Below are positions 23,875-25,594 of a stretch of 25,594 bases of DNA, in pieces. Position 1 is the stretch's first letter. Every line of letters starts with the position of its first letter. Source of the stretch: JANQUM01 sp047630355 (GTDB lineage Bacteria > Bacteroidota > Bacteroidia > Cytophagales > Spirosomataceae); contig JBLHXN010000044.1 of the NCBI GenBank assembly GCA_047630355.1, positions 1 through 25,594 of the forward strand, read 5' to 3'. The notes beneath the pieces are model-generated. The model had not been told where the DNA came from. It did not search any database and was given only the letters and a program-made list of their open reading frames with translations. The position numbers and the translations under genes are program-made.

Positions 23875-24708
23875 TTAACCACGATTATTGTGACGGATAC
23901 GATCGTCTTCGTAGTATTTCCCAAGCTTAAACTTTTTCTTTTCCTCTTCGGGTAAAAACGTATCAAATGTATCACCACGCAATCCTAAGCGAATTGTTTC
24001 GAGTGGAATAACTTCGTTTGGAGCAATATTTCCGAGGTTTACGTCTGAACCTACTAATTTCACAAAATATACCTGTTGTGATTTTTGGGGAGCTTCCCAA
24101 ATGATATTATCGGCATCAATTGCGTGAATAATTTCGTCAACGAGTCCTTGTCGTACTTCGCCGCTACTGCGATACAAACCAATATTTCCGCCTTCACGAG
24201 CTTCTCCGATTACTTTCCAGGCACCGGCTTCTAATTCGGCAGACATAAGTTCGATCCACTTATAGGGAGCAAAAATCTTTTCGGCATCTTTCGAACCTAC
24301 TTCTGAAAGTACTTTTCCGCCCCGGGCGGCTAGACGTCTGATGTATTCGCACTTTATGTCGTGTGGTAACGTAATAGAGCCATCAGAAACTTCGCACATT
24401 TCGAGGTTGAATTTATCCATCATTCGCATGTAGTCTTCAAACTGATTCCTAACCACAAAGGCTTCAAACAGCGTACCACCGAAATAAACGGGTATACCGG
24501 CATCTTGATAGATTTTGACTTTATCCTCGATATTGGGGGTAACGTAAGACGTTGCCCAACCAAATTTCACGATATCGATATAATCTGCAGATGTAGAAAG
24601 TAGATCTTCTATTTCTCGGACGCTCAACCCCTTATCCATTACCATAGCTAAGCCCGCATTGCGGGGTTTTACGGAACGCTCAGGGATCATTGAAAGGTTA
24701 TAATTCAT
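23875..24708 (-). CDS. ComA-family phosphosulfolactate synthase homologue
   Basis: A 277-residue TIM-barrel protein of the ComA family (PF02679), whose archaeal members add sulfite to phosphoenolpyruvate to give (2R)-phospho-3-sulfolactate, the first step of coenzyme M synthesis. Matching segments are YIDIVKFGWATSYV, GIPVYFGGTLFEAFV, LEMCEVSDGSI, RRLAARGGKVLSEVGSKD and the later IIWEAPQKSQQVYFV. Full length with no gaps. Since coenzyme M is not expected here, the product may feed another sulfonate; sulfonolipid synthesis is one possibility, but no other sulfonate gene is in the window. It has a distinctive promoter block upstream and stands alone. Confidence 0.85.
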   Translation of the reverse strand: MNYNLSMIPERSVKPRNAGLAMVMDKGLSVREIEDLLSTSADYIDIVKFGWATSYVTPNIEDKVKIYQDAGIPVYFGGTLFEAFVVRNQFEDYMRMMDKFNLEMCEVSDGSITLPHDIKCEYIRRLAARGGKVLSEVGSKDAEKIFAPYKWIELMSAELEAGAWKVIGEAREGGNIGLYRSSGEVRQGLVDEIIHAIDADNIIWEAPQKSQQVYFVKLVGSDVNLGNIAPNEVIPLETIRLGLRGDTFDTFLPEEEKKKFKLGKYYEDDRIRHNNRG

Positions 24709-24736
24709 GCAATCTTATTTATTTGCCATTTTTAAA

Positions 24737-24762
24737 GCAGCGGCAAAAATAAGGATTATTTT
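24737..24762 (-). promoter_or_regulatory. Promoter/operator-like block of the ComA-like gene
   Basis: Minus-strand TATTTTTG (plus 24744-24751) fits the -7 consensus. The 26-bp block is 24/26 identical to 3328-3353 and stands at the same 29-bp distance from its ATG. The perfect inverted repeat AAAATAA-GGA-TTATTTT occupies 24746-24762. No -33 TTG seen. Confidence 0.5.
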
Positions 24763-24847
24763 GCAGAGGGGAGTCTTAATGAAATTAAAATCTATTAGAG
24801 ACAGGTAAAAGGGTTAATTTTATCAATAATAAAATCTACTGAAAAAC

Positions 24848-24889
24848 ACCCTGACTCCATGGCACGTCGCTCTGCCATGGAGTCAGGGT
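24848..24889 (-). terminator. Perfect 17-bp hairpin, likely bidirectional terminator
   Basis: ACCCTGACTCCATGGCA (24848-24864) and TGCCATGGAGTCAGGGT (24873-24889) are exact inverse copies around an 8-nt loop. On the minus strand the stem is followed by GTTTTTC, on the plus strand by ATTTTAAA. It lies 77 bp past the end of the decayed small-protein gene (24967), so a minus-strand terminator is the simplest reading. The long GC-rich perfect stem is well above the local background. Confidence 0.7.
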
Positions 24890-24966
24890 ATTTTAAATTC
24901 AAAATTTTAATTGTGGCTCTGGCAATTGGGGTACAAATGAGCGAGTTATTTCAGAAATATAGCGGC

Positions 24967-25184
24967 TCATGCTGCCCTATTGCGTAATTGAGACTTTATT
25001 CTATAAAGCCTTACTAATACGATGTAATGATTAAGCTCATCTTTCTCTTTGGAACCTACCTTATTTTGTGAAGATTTAGTTATTAACTGTTCTAAGCGTT
25101 TTACATTTCCTCGTTAGCTTTAAATGCGGACACTTTTTCAGGTTAGAGTTCTGAAACCTGATCAAATACGTTGTGAATTATCAT
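24967..25184 (-). pseudogene. Decayed small conserved protein gene
   Basis: Read from ATG 25184, the frame gives IIHNVFDQVSEL, a TAA (25145-25143), then PEKVSAFKANEEM, a second TAA (25103-25101), and after adding one A in the AAAA run at 25099-25102 continues KRLEQLITKSSQNKV then SKEKDELNHYIVLVRLYRIK to a TGA at 24967. Reconstructed length is about 72 residues. The pattern LSPEK...FKA.EEMQKRLE.L..K...G.LS..EK.ELD.Y..LE...R..KAR is, from memory, a small protein family of Bacteroidota and cyanobacteria that is often followed by an HNH endonuclease. No such endonuclease is present here. Function is unknown. Two stops and a frameshift mark it as dead. Confidence 0.6.
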
Positions 25185-25254
25185 TTGCTTAACATTAAAG
25201 CTTTACGAATGTAAAGCTGAAGTGCACCTTGAACATTGCGTTGATGTCTATTCC

Positions 25255-25594
25255 TCATGCCCTTACTCGCATCTTCGGATATTTTATCATTTTAGCAATG
25301 AAGTACATGAGGTGTTGCTGTTACGGAGAGAATTGCGTTCGGCAGCTCTTGTAATAAGACATGAAGTTGTTCATGTCTGGTTGGAAATCCTTAGAGACTG
25401 TTTAAATTTCTTCTTTAAAGTTTACAGTGCCAAATTTATGGCAGTCCATCGTTGTCAAAATTCTCATTACACGCTGTGTAACTCCTCCTTTGCCGCCTTG
25501 ACCTGATACAAAATTTGACTTCTGTAATTCTCAAATTACATTTTTAAACAGCCTCTTACCGTTTCCGTCTTTATAATCACCGAATAACTTGCAG
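25255..25594 (-). pseudogene. C-terminal remnant of M43-like metallopeptidase, split by a MITE
   Basis: If the 162-bp element at 25394-25555 and one TTA copy are removed, the minus strand reads through the junction without a break: CKLFGDYKDGNGK, then DFQPDMNNFMSYYKSCRTQFSP. The NNFMSYY...CRTQFSP part fits the Met-turn and following Cys of M43 (pappalysin/cytophagalysin-type) zinc peptidases, which are exported in Bacteroidota. A TAA at 25323-25321 stands where Glu is usual, followed in frame by QQHLMYFIAK and a TGA at 25257-25255. The HExxH zinc site would be beyond the right edge. The gene is broken both by insertion and by nonsense mutation. Confidence 0.65.
25394..25555. mobile_element. 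MITE (non-autonomous IS5-like element), 162 bp
   Basis: Ends are GAGACTGTTTAAA (25394-25406) and its inverse TTTAAACAGCCTC (25543-25555), 12 of 13 matching. Both sides carry TTA (25391-25393, 25556-25558), a 3-bp target duplication of the TNA type made by the IS1031/IS427 group of the IS5 family. There is no room for a transposase. Internal hairpins are GTAATT/AATTAC (25524-25539) and TGCCA/TGGCA (25428-25443). Removal restores an open peptidase frame on the minus strand, which independently proves the insertion boundaries. Confidence 0.75.

Noticed and set aside
23864..23879. Palindrome GTTAATT-GA-AATTAAC at the stop codon of the ComA-like gene
   Set aside because: Short and purely AT-rich in the stem; too weak for a terminator and easily a chance event.
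25357..25378. Perfect 9-bp inverted repeat AGACATGAA-GTTG-TTCATGTCT
   Set aside because: It lies in the codons for MNNFMS of the peptidase remnant and has no T-run on either side, so it is probably a coincidence of coding sequence.
25222..25506. A 94-codon open frame on the plus strand
   Set aside because: It crosses the MITE boundary and runs antisense to the peptidase remnant. Composition is Cys/His-rich and not protein-like.

Overview
The window looks like chromosomal DNA of a Bacteroidota species, most likely Cytophagales. This rests on protein families typical of that phylum (DUF2911, DUF2147, M28 peptidase with signal peptide, ComA-like synthase), on weak or absent Shine-Dalgarno sequences, and on recurrent TAnnTTTG -7 promoter elements. 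Species cannot be told from the sequence alone. No rRNA, tRNA, CRISPR array, prophage or intact insertion sequence was seen.

Layout. (1) 1-7794, all minus strand: a surface-polysaccharide gene cluster read from a DegT-family sugar aminotransferase (7794) through one GT2, two GT4, one GT8-like, one GT4 and a second GT8-like glycosyltransferase, then the N-terminal 48 codons of uracil-DNA glycosylase. Gaps are short or overlapping except 127 bp at 3300-3426, which carries its own promoter-like block. (2) 7971-14497, minus strand: a bifunctional penicillin-binding protein 1A with its own terminator, then xylulokinase, a PAP2-like membrane protein, a frameshifted cyclase-family gene, hemC and a small conserved-looking ORF. 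(3) 14836-19172, plus strand: a DUF2147 gene broken by an in-frame TGA, argS, a polyprenyl diphosphate synthase, and a heavily damaged DUF2911 gene. (4) 19183-21527, minus strand: a secreted M28 peptidase followed 2 nt later by a protein with a Mom/GNAT-like C-terminal domain. (5) 21714-22340, plus strand: a secreted TPR-like protein, convergent with aroE-DedA (22354-23753, minus) and a ComA-family phosphosulfolactate synthase homologue (23875-24708, minus). (6) 24760-25594: no intact gene. It holds a perfect 17-bp hairpin, a decayed small-protein gene, and the C-terminal end of an M43-type metallopeptidase gene interrupted by a 162-bp MITE with TTA target duplications.

Two things stand out. 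First, five separate genes are broken (cyclase, DUF2147, DUF2911, small protein, M43 peptidase) by a mix of nonsense mutations, small indels (two of them in A-runs) and one transposon insertion, which points to ongoing gene decay. Second, two unlinked genes (starts at 3299 and 24708) share a near-identical 26-bp block at exactly the same distance from the start codon, containing a palindrome over the -7 element. No complete new defence or mobile system was recognised. The best leads are the MITE insertion, the shared promoter/operator block, the Mom-like protein beside the M28 peptidase, and the GT8-like pair in which one copy has lost the DxD motif.
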